DNA from: Chloroflexia bacterium SDU3-3
Lineage (GTDB): Bacteria > Chloroflexota > Chloroflexia > Chloroflexales > Roseiflexaceae
Assembly (NCBI GenBank): GCA_009268125.1
Contig: WBOU01000002.1
Span: forward strand, 496,001-560,000
Length of the DNA: 64,000 nucleotides
Reading direction: 5' to 3'
The first letter of the stretch is position 1; each line of letters starts with the position of its first letter. A program made the position numbers and the translations under genes. A model generated the notes under the pieces. The model worked only from the letters and a program-made list of their open reading frames with translations. It made no database searches and was not told the origin of the DNA. Shown here piece by piece: positions 45,096-55,484 of this stretch.

Positions 45096-45710
45096 GTGCG
45101 TATCTTTTTGGCAAGCCTGTGCGTTGGCCTCATGCTGCTGGCCAATGCCATCACGGCGGGGGCTGCACCGCCCACGCCCACCCCAAGCCCGACGGCGGCT
45201 CCTACCGAGGCACCTTCCTACACCTACGCCTTCCCCGTGCAGCTGACCGCGCAGGGCAAAAAGCTGGGCAAGATCAGCTACGGCAAGTACCACCACGACT
45301 ACCCCGCCGCCGATATTTTTTGCCCTAGGGGAAGCCATTTTGTAGCACCAACCAGCGGCACCGTCGAGTGGGTGACGACGACGGACACCTGGACCCCCAA
45401 GCGCAACGACCCCGCGACGCGCGGCGGCCTCTCTGTCGCCATGATCGGCGATGATGGTGTGCGCTACTATGGGTCGCACCTCTCGGCGGTGGCGGATGGG
45501 ATTGAGGTGGGCGCGCATGTGGATGCGGGCCAGCTGCTGGGCCTGACGGGCAAGAGCGGCGACGCGCGCTACGTCGCGCCGCACCTGCACTTCGGCATCT
45601 CGCACCCCACCACGCCCGAGGACTGGGCCACGCGGCGGGGCGAGATCGCGCCCTACCCCTACTTGCGCGCCTGGCAGCGCGGCGAGCAGATCACGCCGTC
45701 GTTAGAGTAG
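45096..45710 (+). CDS. Secreted M23 family metallopeptidase
   Basis: 204 residues from the GTG at 45096, with GGAGAAG upstream; an ATG-started frame would have to begin inside the kinase gene. A signal peptide (IFLASLCVGLMLLANAITAG) is followed by a Pro/Thr linker and a LytM-like domain: zinc ligands expected in KYHHDYPAADIFCPRG and HLHFGIS. The family cuts peptidoglycan cross-bridges. The close spacing suggests cotranscription with the histidine kinase, perhaps linking sensing to wall remodelling (inference). Confidence 0.85.
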   Translation: MRIFLASLCVGLMLLANAITAGAAPPTPTPSPTAAPTEAPSYTYAFPVQLTAQGKKLGKISYGKYHHDYPAADIFCPRGSHFVAPTSGTVEWVTTTDTWTPKRNDPATRGGLSVAMIGDDGVRYYGSHLSAVADGIEVGAHVDAGQLLGLTGKSGDARYVAPHLHFGISHPTTPEDWATRRGEIAPYPYLRAWQRGEQITPSLE

Positions 45711-45720
45711 CGCCCTTTCT

Positions 45721-45774
45721 GCACACAAAACGGGCCTGGGATGAAAGATCCCAGGCCCGTTTTGTGTGCTTTTT
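45721..45774. terminator. Bidirectional terminator between the M23 and GH13 genes
   Basis: A 22-bp perfect inverted repeat beginning GCACACAAAACGGGCCTGGG with loop GAAAG, followed on the plus strand by TTTTTGC. Confidence 0.9.
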
Positions 45775-45775
45775 G

Positions 45776-47602
45776 CTAGGGCATGCGCCAGAGCTGCACG
45801 CCCACCTCGGGCATGTGCAGCAGCGGCAGCCTGCCGCCCACCACAGTGCTCTCCACGCCGGTCAGCATCTCCACGCAGGTCACGCCATCGGCGATACCTG
45901 CGGCGCGCACATCCAGCGCGCCCATGCCGTCGTCGGCGCGGCGAGCCACCACCAGCACGCGCTCATCCAGCACCTCGCGTAGGAAAGCCACCGTCTGGCC
46001 ATGGGCGTGCACCAGCTGGAAGCCGCCGTGGCGCAGCGCTGGCGAGCTGCGGCGGATGCGGGTGAGCTTGCGCTCGAAGTCGAGCACCGCCGCATTCCAG
46101 CGCGACTCGTCCCAGGGCATGGGGCGGCGGTTGTCGGGGTCGGTGCCGCCCTCCAGGCCCACCTCGTCGCCGTAGTAGATGCAGGGCACGCCGGGGAAGG
46201 CGTACAGCAGCGCGCGGGCCACCTGCAGCTTGGCCAGATCGCCGCCGAGGATGGTGGTGACACGGGGCGTGTCGTGGCTGCCCAGCAGGTTGAACTGCTG
46301 CAGCGCTACCTGGTAGGGCACGGGGGCCAGGAAGGCCAGCCACTGCGCCGCCATGGTGGCTGTGTCCAGCGGGCGCACGTCGGCCAGCCACTGGGCCTGC
46401 AGGAAGTAGTCGCCCGCCAGCCACTGCAGCAGCGGGAAGGCGAAGCCGCGGTAGTTCATGCTGGCGTCCAGCTCCTCGCCCTGCAGGTGGGGCGTGCCAT
46501 CAAAGAAGTTTTCGCCTAGCAGGTAGGCCTGGGGGTTCTCGTCTTTCACCGCCCGCCGCATGCCGCGCCCGATCTTGTGGCCCAGCTGGCTGTCGCCCTG
46601 GCGGGCCAGCATGTTGGCTACGTCGATGCGCCACGCATCGATCCGGTAGGGCGGGCGCATCCAGCGCCGCACGATCGAGTTTTCGCCCGCGTACATGCGC
46701 TCGCGCAGCTCCTCGCTGCGGTAGTTGAGCTTGGGCAGCGTCGAGACACCCAGCCACTTCTCGTAGTCGCCTGGGTGGCTGCGAAAGGTGTAGAATCCAG
46801 CCTCGGGCGCATCTTTGTCGGCCAGGGCGGCCTGAAACCATGTGTGGCGGTCGCCCGAGTGGTTGGGCACCAGGTCGAGCATCAGGCGCATGCCGCGCAC
46901 ATCCAGCGCCGAGCGCAGCTCGGCCAGGGCCGTGTTGCCGCCGAAGTGCGGGTCGACCTCCTCGTAGGTGGCGCTGTCGTACTTGTGGTTGGATGGCGAG
47001 GTGAAGACTGGCGTGAGGTAGATGGCGGTCACGCCCAGATCCTGCAGGTAGCCCAGCTTCTGGATGATGCCCTGGATGTCGCCGCCGAAGAACTCCAGCG
47101 GGCCAAGCTCGCGGGTGGGGGTGGCATCCCAGCCGCGCGCGATCACGGGGCGGCGCAGGTAGGTGTACTCGCCGTCGCGCACGTTGTTGCTGGGGTCGCC
47201 ATCGCAGAAGCGGTCGGGGAAGATCTGGTAGAACACGGCGTTGCGCACCCACGCGGGCATGGTGGCGCTGTCGAGCAGCTTAAAGTCGGTGGTGTCGGTG
47301 GGGGTGTGGCGGGTGACCCCGGCGGCGGAGAGCCAGAAGTCGCCCTCGGCGGTGATGATGTAGAAGCGGTAGCCGTCGCGCGGCATGGCGCGGGGCAGCT
47401 CGGCCTGCCACCACTGGCAGACGCCCTCATCCGCCACGCGCTCCATCGGCGTCATGCTCTGCTCGCCGTCGGGGGCCGAGCGGATGAGGATTTTCTCGAT
47501 CGGCGCGTGTATGTCGGCGCGAAGGCGCAGGGTGGCTCGACCATTGGACGGCGCAACGTAGCGCGGGGAACCATCGTGGTGTATCGACGCGATCCAATTC
47601 AT
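45776..47602 (-). CDS. GH13 alpha-glucan hydrolase (neopullulanase/cyclomaltodextrinase-like)
   Basis: 608 residues from the ATG at 47602 with AAGGAG upstream. An N-terminal beta domain (about 1-125) precedes the barrel. GH13 regions: LVPNHSGDRHTWF (region I), YRIDAWRIDVANML (region II, nucleophile Asp), AYLLGENFFD (region III, general acid Glu) and FNLLGSHDTPRV (region IV). A small C-terminal beta domain ends the protein. No signal peptide, so it should act on maltodextrins or cyclodextrins in the cytosol. Confidence 0.92.
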   Translation of the reverse strand: MNWIASIHHDGSPRYVAPSNGRATLRLRADIHAPIEKILIRSAPDGEQSMTPMERVADEGVCQWWQAELPRAMPRDGYRFYIITAEGDFWLSAAGVTRHTPTDTTDFKLLDSATMPAWVRNAVFYQIFPDRFCDGDPSNNVRDGEYTYLRRPVIARGWDATPTRELGPLEFFGGDIQGIIQKLGYLQDLGVTAIYLTPVFTSPSNHKYDSATYEEVDPHFGGNTALAELRSALDVRGMRLMLDLVPNHSGDRHTWFQAALADKDAPEAGFYTFRSHPGDYEKWLGVSTLPKLNYRSEELRERMYAGENSIVRRWMRPPYRIDAWRIDVANMLARQGDSQLGHKIGRGMRRAVKDENPQAYLLGENFFDGTPHLQGEELDASMNYRGFAFPLLQWLAGDYFLQAQWLADVRPLDTATMAAQWLAFLAPVPYQVALQQFNLLGSHDTPRVTTILGGDLAKLQVARALLYAFPGVPCIYYGDEVGLEGGTDPDNRRPMPWDESRWNAAVLDFERKLTRIRRSSPALRHGGFQLVHAHGQTVAFLREVLDERVLVVARRADDGMGALDVRAAGIADGVTCVEMLTGVESTVVGGRLPLLHMPEVGVQLWRMP

Positions 47603-47665
47603 GTCCGTGCTCCTTGGGATTGACCTGTACCGGTTTAGTTTACCATAGTCTCTACGGCGACATGC

Positions 47666-47671
47666 TATAAT
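47666..47671 (+). promoter_or_regulatory. Minus-10 box directly before the dus start codon
   Basis: TATAAT ends only 9 bases before the dus ATG at 47681, and no ribosome site lies between. If used, transcription would start about 3 bases before the ATG, giving an essentially leaderless message. The minus-35 is weak. Confidence 0.45.
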
Positions 47672-47680
47672 TCGTAGACT

Positions 47681-48721
47681 ATGAATCAAGATACACCATC
47701 GATTACCGCAGAATATGCCGACCTGCCCAGCAGCTACCAGGTCGCGCACATCACCATACAGCCGAACATCGTGCTGGCCCCCATGGTGGGCGTCACCGAC
47801 ACCGTGTTCCGGCGGCTGGTGCTGAGCCTGGGCGGCTGCGGCCTGGTGAGCAGCGAGATGACCAACGCTGCCAGCATCACCCCCAAGGCCCTGGCCCGCC
47901 ACCACCAGCTCGACTTCCTGCCCGAGGAGCGGCCCTTCACCGTGCAGCTCAGCGGCAACGACCCCGATCTGATGGCCACCGCCGCCAGCACCGTGGAGAA
48001 GCTGGGGGCCGACATCCTCGACATCAACTGCGGCTGCCCCTCGCCCAAAGTCACCGGCGGCGGCCACGGCTCGGCCCTGCTGAAGGACCTGGGCAAGATG
48101 GAGCGCGTGCTGAGCGCCGTGGTCAAGGCCGTGAGCATCCCGGTGACGCTCAAGTTCCGCGCCGGCTGGGATGACGCCAGCCTCAACTACCTCGACACCG
48201 CCCGCATGGCCGAGTCGGTCGGCATCAAGGCGCTGTCGCTGCACCCGCGCACCCGCGTGCAGCTCTACACCGGCACCGCCGACTGGAGCCGCCTGAGCGA
48301 GGTGAAGCAGGTGGTCTCCATCCCCGTGATCGGCTCGGGCGACGTGAAGGACGCCCACGAGGCGCTGCGCAGGCTGCGCGTGTACGGTGCCGACGGCATC
48401 ATGATCGGGCGCGGCGCGATGGCCAACCCCTGGATCTTCCAGCAGACCGCCCAGCTGCGGGCGGGCCAGCCGATCTTCCAGCCCTCGCCCGAGGATAAGT
48501 ACCAGCTGCTGCTGCGCTACCTGGAGATGTGCAAGGATGAGATGCAGGAGCGCCTGGCGCTCAACAAGCTGAAGCAGCTGCTCGGCCAGTTCTCGGTGGG
48601 CATGCCCAACAGCTCGGCGCTGCGCGAGAGTGTGCACCGCTCATCCACCACCGACGAGGCCATGGCCAAGATCGACGCCTTCTTTGGCAAGACCAGCAGC
48701 GCCGAGCGCGCTGCCGCCTAG
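47681..48721 (+). CDS. dusB: tRNA-dihydrouridine synthase (DusB/NifR3-like)
   Basis: 346 residues, FMN enzyme that reduces uridine in tRNA. FMN site APMVGVTDTVFRRL at about 33-46; the catalytic cysteine is Cys119 in DINCGCPSPKVTGGGHG; LKFRAGWDDASLN, ALSLHPRTRVQLYTG and VIGSGDVKDAHEAL follow the family order, ending with MIGRGAMANPWIF. The subfamily call (DusB) rests on length and wording. Confidence 0.93.
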   Translation: MNQDTPSITAEYADLPSSYQVAHITIQPNIVLAPMVGVTDTVFRRLVLSLGGCGLVSSEMTNAASITPKALARHHQLDFLPEERPFTVQLSGNDPDLMATAASTVEKLGADILDINCGCPSPKVTGGGHGSALLKDLGKMERVLSAVVKAVSIPVTLKFRAGWDDASLNYLDTARMAESVGIKALSLHPRTRVQLYTGTADWSRLSEVKQVVSIPVIGSGDVKDAHEALRRLRVYGADGIMIGRGAMANPWIFQQTAQLRAGQPIFQPSPEDKYQLLLRYLEMCKDEMQERLALNKLKQLLGQFSVGMPNSSALRESVHRSSTTDEAMAKIDAFFGKTSSAERAAA

Positions 48722-48923
48722 CGGGTTCGAGGATTGACATCACCACTACCTTGCGGTACCATACGCCAGCGTCCCACCGGGGCGCTCAAATGTTCAACAC
48801 AGGTCTACCTCATACGGCTGCTGACGAGCGCCTTCGACGGCGTGACTTGTGCTGTTGCGCCCGATATTGAGCGGCCCCACGCCGCTCCCGCGCCACCCCA
48901 GCAATGGGAGGTGGGAGACACCC

Positions 48924-49826
48924 ATGGAAGAGCAGATCTCCGCGTTCTTAGAGCACTTGGCCGAGAAGCGCGGTCTTTCGGCCAATACCGCCGCCGCCTA
49001 CCGAACCGACCTTGAACAATTTATCGCCTTTCTCAAAGAGCGCGGCATCGCGGACTGGTCGATCGTTAGCCACGACGATATGCTGGCCTTTCTGCTGTTT
49101 CTGCGCGAGCGCCAGTATGCCAACTCGACTGTCGCCCGCAGGACAGCGGCGGTAAAATCTTTCTATACCTTCCTGCGCGGCTGCGGCGCGGTGCAGAGCG
49201 ACCCGACCGAGCGGATTGACTCGCCCAAGGTCGACCGCTACCTGCCCAAGCCGCTCACGCCCACCCAGGTTGACGACCTGCTGGAGCTGCCGCTGCGCAA
49301 CCCCACGCCCGAGCGCCTGCGCGACAAGGCCATGATCGAGCTGCTGTACGCCACAGGCATGCGCGTGAGCGAGCTGGTGGCCCTGGATCTGGCCGACTTC
49401 AACAGCGAGACCGAGGCGGTGCGCTGCGCTGGCAAGGCTGGCCGCGAGCGCATCCTGCCGCTCTCGCCCTCGGCGATGACCGCGCTGGAGGAGTTTCTGG
49501 ACATCGCCCGCCCGCAGCTGGCCCGCAACTCGGAGCCGCAGGCCGAGTCGCTGTTCCTCAACCACCGTGGCAAACGCCTGACCCGCCAGGGCTTCTGGCT
49601 GATCCTCAAGGGCTACGCCGACGAGCTGGGCATCGAGGAGCTGACGCCGCACACGCTGCGCCACTCGTTCGCGGCGCACATGCTGAGCAACGGGGCCGAC
49701 ATCCGCGCGGTGCAGACCCTGCTGGGCCACGCCTCGATCTCGACCACGCAGATCTACCAGCAGCTGGCCACGCCCAACGGCAGCGCCGCCCAGCCCAGCG
49801 GCGAGCGGCTGGCGAAGGGGCACTAG
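48924..49826 (+). CDS. XerC/XerD-type tyrosine recombinase
   Basis: 300 residues from the ATG at 48924 (MEEQISAFLEHLAEKRGLSA) with GGGAGGTGGGAG upstream. An SAM-like DNA-binding N-terminal domain (about 1-90) and the catalytic domain: Arg147 in ATGMRVSEL, Lys in CAGKAGRERILPL, HTLRHSFAAHML, LGHASISTTQIY with nucleophile Tyr278. Length and lack of surrounding phage or transposon genes favour the chromosome dimer resolution recombinase. Whether it is XerC- or XerD-like cannot be decided. Confidence 0.9.
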   Translation: MEEQISAFLEHLAEKRGLSANTAAAYRTDLEQFIAFLKERGIADWSIVSHDDMLAFLLFLRERQYANSTVARRTAAVKSFYTFLRGCGAVQSDPTERIDSPKVDRYLPKPLTPTQVDDLLELPLRNPTPERLRDKAMIELLYATGMRVSELVALDLADFNSETEAVRCAGKAGRERILPLSPSAMTALEEFLDIARPQLARNSEPQAESLFLNHRGKRLTRQGFWLILKGYADELGIEELTPHTLRHSFAAHMLSNGADIRAVQTLLGHASISTTQIYQQLATPNGSAAQPSGERLAKGH

Positions 49827-49885
49827 GGGCCACTCCATATGTTTTGGCCGAGCCGCCCAGGGCTAGCCCTGGGCGGCTTTCGTTC

Positions 49886-49999
49886 CCTTGGCGTCTTGGA
49901 TCCTTGGTGGGAGATCATCTTTCCGCCCTTCGTGTCTTCGCGCCTTCGTGGTATTCGTTTCTTTTTGTTCCTTGGTGTCTTGGAGTCTTGGTGGGAGAA
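49886..49999. repeat. CCAAG/CGAAG-word intergenic repeat, copy b
   Basis: Reverse-oriented words: CTTGGCGTCTTGGATCCTTGG, then CTTCGTGTCTTCGCGCCTTCG, then CTTGGTGTCTTGGAGTCTTGG, each about 20 bases, joined by AT-richer stretches. Both word types (CCAAG and CGAAG) occur in one copy. Confidence 0.8.
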
Positions 50000-50037
50000 G
50001 TCCCCGCGCCCTTGTGCTGAATCGGCTTGCTGGCCGA

Positions 50038-50066
50038 TTGCTCATCCCCAGCCGCTGTGCTATACT
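50038..50066 (+). promoter_or_regulatory. glyS promoter
   Basis: TTGCTC (50038-50043) and TATACT (50061-50066) with a 17-bp spacer; transcription from about 50073 would run straight into the T-box leader. Confidence 0.7.
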
Positions 50067-50072
50067 GGCGCG

Positions 50073-50285
50073 GTACGGCGTTGAGGCAGAGGAGTAGCCA
50101 CACGGGCCGCCTTCAGCGAGCCGGGGACAGTGCAAGCCCGGCGGCAGAGCATGTGGCGAAGGGCGCTGCGGAGCCAACAACCAAATGTGATGAGAGACCA
50201 GCGCGCGCCGCGCCTGGTAACTGGGGTGGAACCGCGCATCCCCCGGATGCGTCCCCAGGCGAAACGCACTCGCCTGGGGCTTTTT
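50073..50285 (+). ncRNA. Glycine-specific T-box riboswitch (transcriptional)
   Basis: Stem I base pairs GCAG (50086-50089) with CTGC (50166-50169) and CCACA (50098-50102) with TGTGG (50152-50156), enclosing an internal loop AGGAGTAG on the 5' side and CGAAGGGCG on the 3' side. The loop places a GGC glycine specifier at 50162-50164. The T-box is GGGGTGGAACCGCG (50223-50236); its TGGA can pair with UCCA of uncharged tRNA-Gly. CTGGGG (50221-50226) can pair with CCCCAG (50253-50258) to make the antiterminator around a CGCATCC/GGATGCG helix; the same CCCCAG is part of the terminator CCCCAGGCGA/TCGCCTGGGG followed by CTTTTTG. The structures exclude each other, so low charged tRNA-Gly should allow read-through into glyS. 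Confidence 0.92.
50253..50285 (+). terminator. Regulated terminator of the glyS T-box
   Basis: Ten-base arms at 50253-50262 and 50270-50279 with a seven-base loop, then CTTTTTG; competes with the antiterminator helix. Confidence 0.9.
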
Positions 50286-50340
50286 GTTGCCCTGGGCGGC
50301 AAGGCGGCCCAGCGCCGCACGTGAACAGGAGGAGGTTCCC

Positions 50341-51933
<1,593 letters not shown>

Positions 51934-51939
51934 CCTTTT

Positions 51940-51985
51940 TCACCACGAAGACTCGAAGACGCGAAGGTCGGACGGCAAGGGCGCG
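51940..51985. repeat. CGAAG-word intergenic repeat, copy c
   Basis: TTTTTCACCACGAAGACTCG followed by AAGACGCGAAGG, a short copy of the CGAAG form just after the glyS stop codon. Confidence 0.65.
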
Positions 51986-52110
51986 GAGGGAAGATACCCC
52001 CTTCGCGCCCTTGCCTGTTTTTGGGGCCGCAGGCGAAGGTGCGTGCGCTCACTATTACGGACTGCGGTGCGAGCCACCGCGCCAATTTTTCTAACAGAGG
52101 GAGCGGGACA

Positions 52111-53319
52111 ATGAGCAGCGTGACCCCTATCGCCGTGGCCGAGCAGGCCGAGGAGCGGCGGATCGACCGGCGGCTGGTGGCCGTGATGGCGGCGGCCAGC
52201 GGGCTGGCCGTGGCCAACCAGTACTATGTGCAGCCCATCCTGCCGCTGATCGCCAAGGACTTTGGCGTGGGCACCGCGCAGGCGGGCATCGTGGCCACCG
52301 TCACCCAGCTGGGCTATGCCCTGGGGCTGCTGCTGATCGTGCCGCTGGGCGACACCCACAACCGCCGCCGCCTGATCGTCGCCACGCTGCTGGCGGTGAT
52401 GGCTGCGCTGGCGGCGGTGGCGCTGGCCCCCAGCCTAGTGTGGCTGGCAGTGGCCAGCTTTGCGGTGGGCGTGCTCACCGTCTCACCCCAGGTGATCGTG
52501 CCGTTCGCATCCAGCCTGGCTGGGTCGCGCGAGGGCGGGCGCGTGGTGGGCACGGTGATGAGCGGGCTGCTGATCGGCATCCTGCTGGCGCGCACGGCCA
52601 GCGGCCTGGTGGGCGCGGCGCTGGGCTGGCGGGCGATCTTCTGGATCGCGGCGGGCATGATGGTGCTGCTGGCGCTGGCGCTGCGGCTGGCCCTGCCCGA
52701 CGACCCCGCGCGCGCGGGCCTGCGCTACGGCCAGCTGCTGGCATCCATGTGGCAGATGCTACGCACCATGCCCGCCCTGCGCGAGGCCGCCGCCTTCGGG
52801 GCTTTGGTGTTCGGCTGCTTCAGCGCGTTCTGGGTGACGCTGGCCTTCCACCTGCAGACGCCGTCCTACCACTACGGCAGCGATGTGGCGGGCCTGTTCG
52901 GCCTGGTGGGCGTGGCCGGGGCCATGGCGGCCACCTTCGCCGGTCGGCTCTCCGACCGCATGCCGGCGCGGCGGATCACCGGCATCGGCATCGCACTGGT
53001 GCTGGTGTCGTTCGGCGTGTTCTGGCTGCTGGGCGATCAGCTCTGGGGGCTGGCGCTGGGCGTCATCCTGCTCGACCTGGGCGTGCAGGGTGCGCATATC
53101 TCGAACCAGACGCGGGTCTACGCGCTGAACCCGGCGGCGCGCAGCCGCCTGAACAGCGCCTACATCGTGATCTACTTCCTGGGCGGCTCGCTCGGCTCGG
53201 CGCTGGCCTCGGCGGCCTGGGCCAGCCTGGGCTGGGCGGGCGTGTGCGCGCTGGGCGGCGGGTTCGCGGCGCTGGCCCTGCTGATCTGGCTGGCGGGCGT
53301 GCGCCGCTTCGGGCGGTAG
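52111..53319 (+). CDS. MFS transporter (drug/arabinose efflux-like)
   Basis: 402 residues from the ATG at 52111 with AGAGGGAG upstream; twelve hydrophobic segments. LLIVPLGDTHNRRRLIVATL near residue 75 is the loop 2-3 signature (G-D-x-x-x-R-R), and FAGRLSDRMPARRITGIGIA repeats it in the second half. YYVQPILPLIAKDFGVGTAQ matches the first-helix region of small-molecule efflux MFS proteins. Substrate unknown. Confidence 0.9.
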   Translation: MSSVTPIAVAEQAEERRIDRRLVAVMAAASGLAVANQYYVQPILPLIAKDFGVGTAQAGIVATVTQLGYALGLLLIVPLGDTHNRRRLIVATLLAVMAALAAVALAPSLVWLAVASFAVGVLTVSPQVIVPFASSLAGSREGGRVVGTVMSGLLIGILLARTASGLVGAALGWRAIFWIAAGMMVLLALALRLALPDDPARAGLRYGQLLASMWQMLRTMPALREAAAFGALVFGCFSAFWVTLAFHLQTPSYHYGSDVAGLFGLVGVAGAMAATFAGRLSDRMPARRITGIGIALVLVSFGVFWLLGDQLWGLALGVILLDLGVQGAHISNQTRVYALNPAARSRLNSAYIVIYFLGGSLGSALASAAWASLGWAGVCALGGGFAALALLIWLAGVRRFGR

Positions 53320-53455
53320 GGGCGGCGCTGGCGCGTGCCTCGTATGGTTTCACTTTTGAGGCATCTCTGTGTCGTCCCGACCGTAGGCAATGCTTGCAGC
53401 GTTGCCCGGTCGGGACGACCGGCTACGGCCTCAATGATGACGGTTGCGCTTGATT

Positions 53456-53625
53456 GGTGGGTGCATGCCCTGCGCGGGCAGCGCCTAGGGGCCAGCCCCT
53501 AGGAACCCCGCGAGGGGGCGTTGCCCCCTTCGAAACCCCAATTTGGAGCATTCCTATGCCGAAATCAGGCATCTGGTGTTCGTGCATATGGCCAGTATGC
53601 ACGAGCGGCACCTTCGCCGCATGGG
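53456..53625 (-). repeat. Dispersed double-hairpin element, copy 2 (inverted)
   Basis: Reading the minus strand from CCCATGCGGCGAAGG to GCATGCACCCACC it matches copy 1 along its length, including AGGGGGCAACGCCCCCT and CCTAGGGGCTGGCCCCTAGG. It begins about 135 bp after the MFS stop. Confidence 0.85.
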
Positions 53626-53667
53626 CCAGGTGAGTAGGGCTGGCCCCTCGCCTGTTTCTATTGCCTT

Positions 53668-53856
53668 TTCTCCCTTGGTGTCTTGGAGCCTTGGTGGTAA
53701 AGAATCTTCGCGCCTTTGCGTCTTCGAGGTAAAACGGTTCTTTCTTCCCTTGGTGTCTTGGAGCCTTGGTGGTAAAGAATCTTCGCGCCTTCGCGTCTTC
53801 GAGGTGAAACGGTTCTTTCTCCCCTTGGTGTCTTGGAGCCTTGGTGGTAAAACGCT
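53668..53856. repeat. CCAAG/CGAAG-word repeat, copy d, in 75-bp tandem units
   Basis: Two and a half near-identical units of 75 bp, each with CTTGGTGTCTTGGAGCCTTG followed by GGTGGTAAAGAATCTTCGCG and ACGGTTCTTTCTT. The units differ by only a few bases, pointing to recent tandem duplication. Confidence 0.88.
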
Positions 53857-53928
53857 CCCCCATGTTGCGGCTGCGGGCCAATGTGGGTATGATCGCGGTC
53901 GGATCATTTTCGCGAGATATGGCACACC

Positions 53929-55107
53929 ATGGATATCACCACCCTGGCATGGCTGCAGGCTCCCGAGGGCGCGGCGCTGCTAGCCGAGCTGGCCGAGCGC
54001 GACCTGCGCGACGCCACGCTGCTGCCCGAGATCGAGCGGCTGCGCGCCCGCTACCGCCCCGAGCAGGCCCGCGCCGCGATCGAGCAGGCCCTGCTGCGGC
54101 GCAAGGCCCAGGCCAAGTTCAGCCGCGCCGACCAGATGTTTTTTACCCGCGAGGCCCTAGAGCAGGCCACCGCCGAGCCGGTGGCCCAGCACCGCGCGGC
54201 CCGCATCGCCCGCGCGGGCGTGGCGCATCTGGTCGAGGTGGGCTGCGGCATCGGCGGCGACGCGCTGGCCCTGGCGTCGGCGGGCGTGCGCGTCACCGCC
54301 TTCGAGCGCGACCCGCTGCGCGCCGCCCTGGCCACCGCCAACGCGCAGGCCCTAGGCCTGGCCGACCGCATCGCCGTGCGGGCCGAGGAGCTGGCCGACG
54401 ACCCGCCGCCCGCCGATGCGCTGTTCTGCGACCCGGCGCGGCGCGACGAGCGGCGGCGCGTGTTCGACGTGGCCCAGTACCAGCCGCCGCTGCCGCAGGT
54501 GCTGGCCTGGCGCGGGCGCATCCCCTCGCTGTGCGTGAAGCTCGGCCCGGGCGTGCCCTACGACAGCATCCCTGGCCTGGAGGGCTGCGAGGTCGAGGCG
54601 GTGTCGCTGGGCGGCGACCTGAAGGAGCTGGTGCTGTGGTGCGGAGCCTTGGCTCAGCATCCCCGCCGCGCCACGGTGCTGCCCGCAGGCGCAGCGCTGC
54701 TGCCCGCCCCGCAGCCGCCCGAGGTGCCCCTGGCCGACCCAATGGCCTACCTCTACGAGCCAGACGCGGCGGTCATCCGCGCCCACCTGGTGCGCGAGCT
54801 GGCCGACCAGCTGGGCGCGGCGCAGCTGGATGCGCAGATCGCCTACCTCACCAGCGATCGCCTAGTTGCCACGCCGCTGGCCCGCGCCTGGCGGGTGCTG
54901 GAGTGGCAGCCCTTCCAGCTGAAGCGGCTGCGGGCGCGCCTGCGCGACCTGGGCGCGGGGCCGGTGACGGTGAAGAAGCGCGGCTCGCCGCTGGACACCG
55001 ACGCGCTGGCCCGCCAACTCTCCGGCGATGGCCCTCGCCCGCTGGTGGTGGTGCTCACCCAGGGGCGCGGCCAGCCGATCGCGCTGATCTGCGAGCAGCG
55101 GGGATAG
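53929..55107 (+). CDS. Class I SAM methyltransferase with THUMP-like domain
   Basis: 392 residues. A helical N-terminal segment (about 1-85), a Rossmann core with motif I VEVGCGIGGDALALASAGVR (about 103-122), acidic TAFERDPLRAAL and motif IV ALFCDPARRDERRRVF (DPAR), then a C-terminal part (about 300-392: TVKKRGSPLDTDALARQLSG) matching the THUMP-like family. DPA(R/F)R-type motifs occur in nucleic-acid methyltransferases, so an RNA target is plausible. No close neighbours suggest a pathway. Confidence 0.85.
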   Translation: MDITTLAWLQAPEGAALLAELAERDLRDATLLPEIERLRARYRPEQARAAIEQALLRRKAQAKFSRADQMFFTREALEQATAEPVAQHRAARIARAGVAHLVEVGCGIGGDALALASAGVRVTAFERDPLRAALATANAQALGLADRIAVRAEELADDPPPADALFCDPARRDERRRVFDVAQYQPPLPQVLAWRGRIPSLCVKLGPGVPYDSIPGLEGCEVEAVSLGGDLKELVLWCGALAQHPRRATVLPAGAALLPAPQPPEVPLADPMAYLYEPDAAVIRAHLVRELADQLGAAQLDAQIAYLTSDRLVATPLARAWRVLEWQPFQLKRLRARLRDLGAGPVTVKKRGSPLDTDALARQLSGDGPRPLVVVLTQGRGQPIALICEQRG

Positions 55108-55317
55108 GTAGGGTGAAAAAGGCCCGCCAGCGCTAGGCGAGGCATTCCCGCTGCGGTGAGGATTATGGCCAGCAGCCCTGTGCGCACGCCTTCGCTGGAT
55201 GGCCGAGGCCGCTGTGTTGCAATTGCGGGCGGCTGGCATGCAGTCGGGTTCCGGCGTGCTGCAAACGCAGGCCGTAGACATACAATCGTGGGACACGATA
55301 AAACCCTACCCACCCGG

Positions 55318-55484
55318 CCCATGCGGCGAAGGTGCCGCTAGAGTCTTAATGGCCATATGCACAAACACTAGCCGCCAGCTAGAAGCACGGGAACGCCCAA
55401 AATTGGGGGTTCCAAGGGGGCGTAGCCCCATGGCGGGGTCACTAGGGGCTGGCCCCTAGTCGCCGCCCGCGCAGGGCACGCACT
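55318..55484 (+). repeat. Dispersed double-hairpin element, copy 3
   Basis: From CCCATGCGGCGAAGGTGCCG to CAGGGCACGCAC; same layout as copy 1, with AAGGGGGCGTAGCCCC-type first hairpin and ACTAGGGGCTGGCCCCTAGT as the second. Hairpin-stem differences are compensated on both arms (ACTAGG/CCTAGT against CCTAGG/CCTAGG in copy 1). Confidence 0.85.

Noticed and set aside
48924-49826. Integrase of a mobile element
   Set aside because: Length and motifs fit housekeeping XerC/XerD, and no attachment repeats, phage genes or excisionase are nearby.
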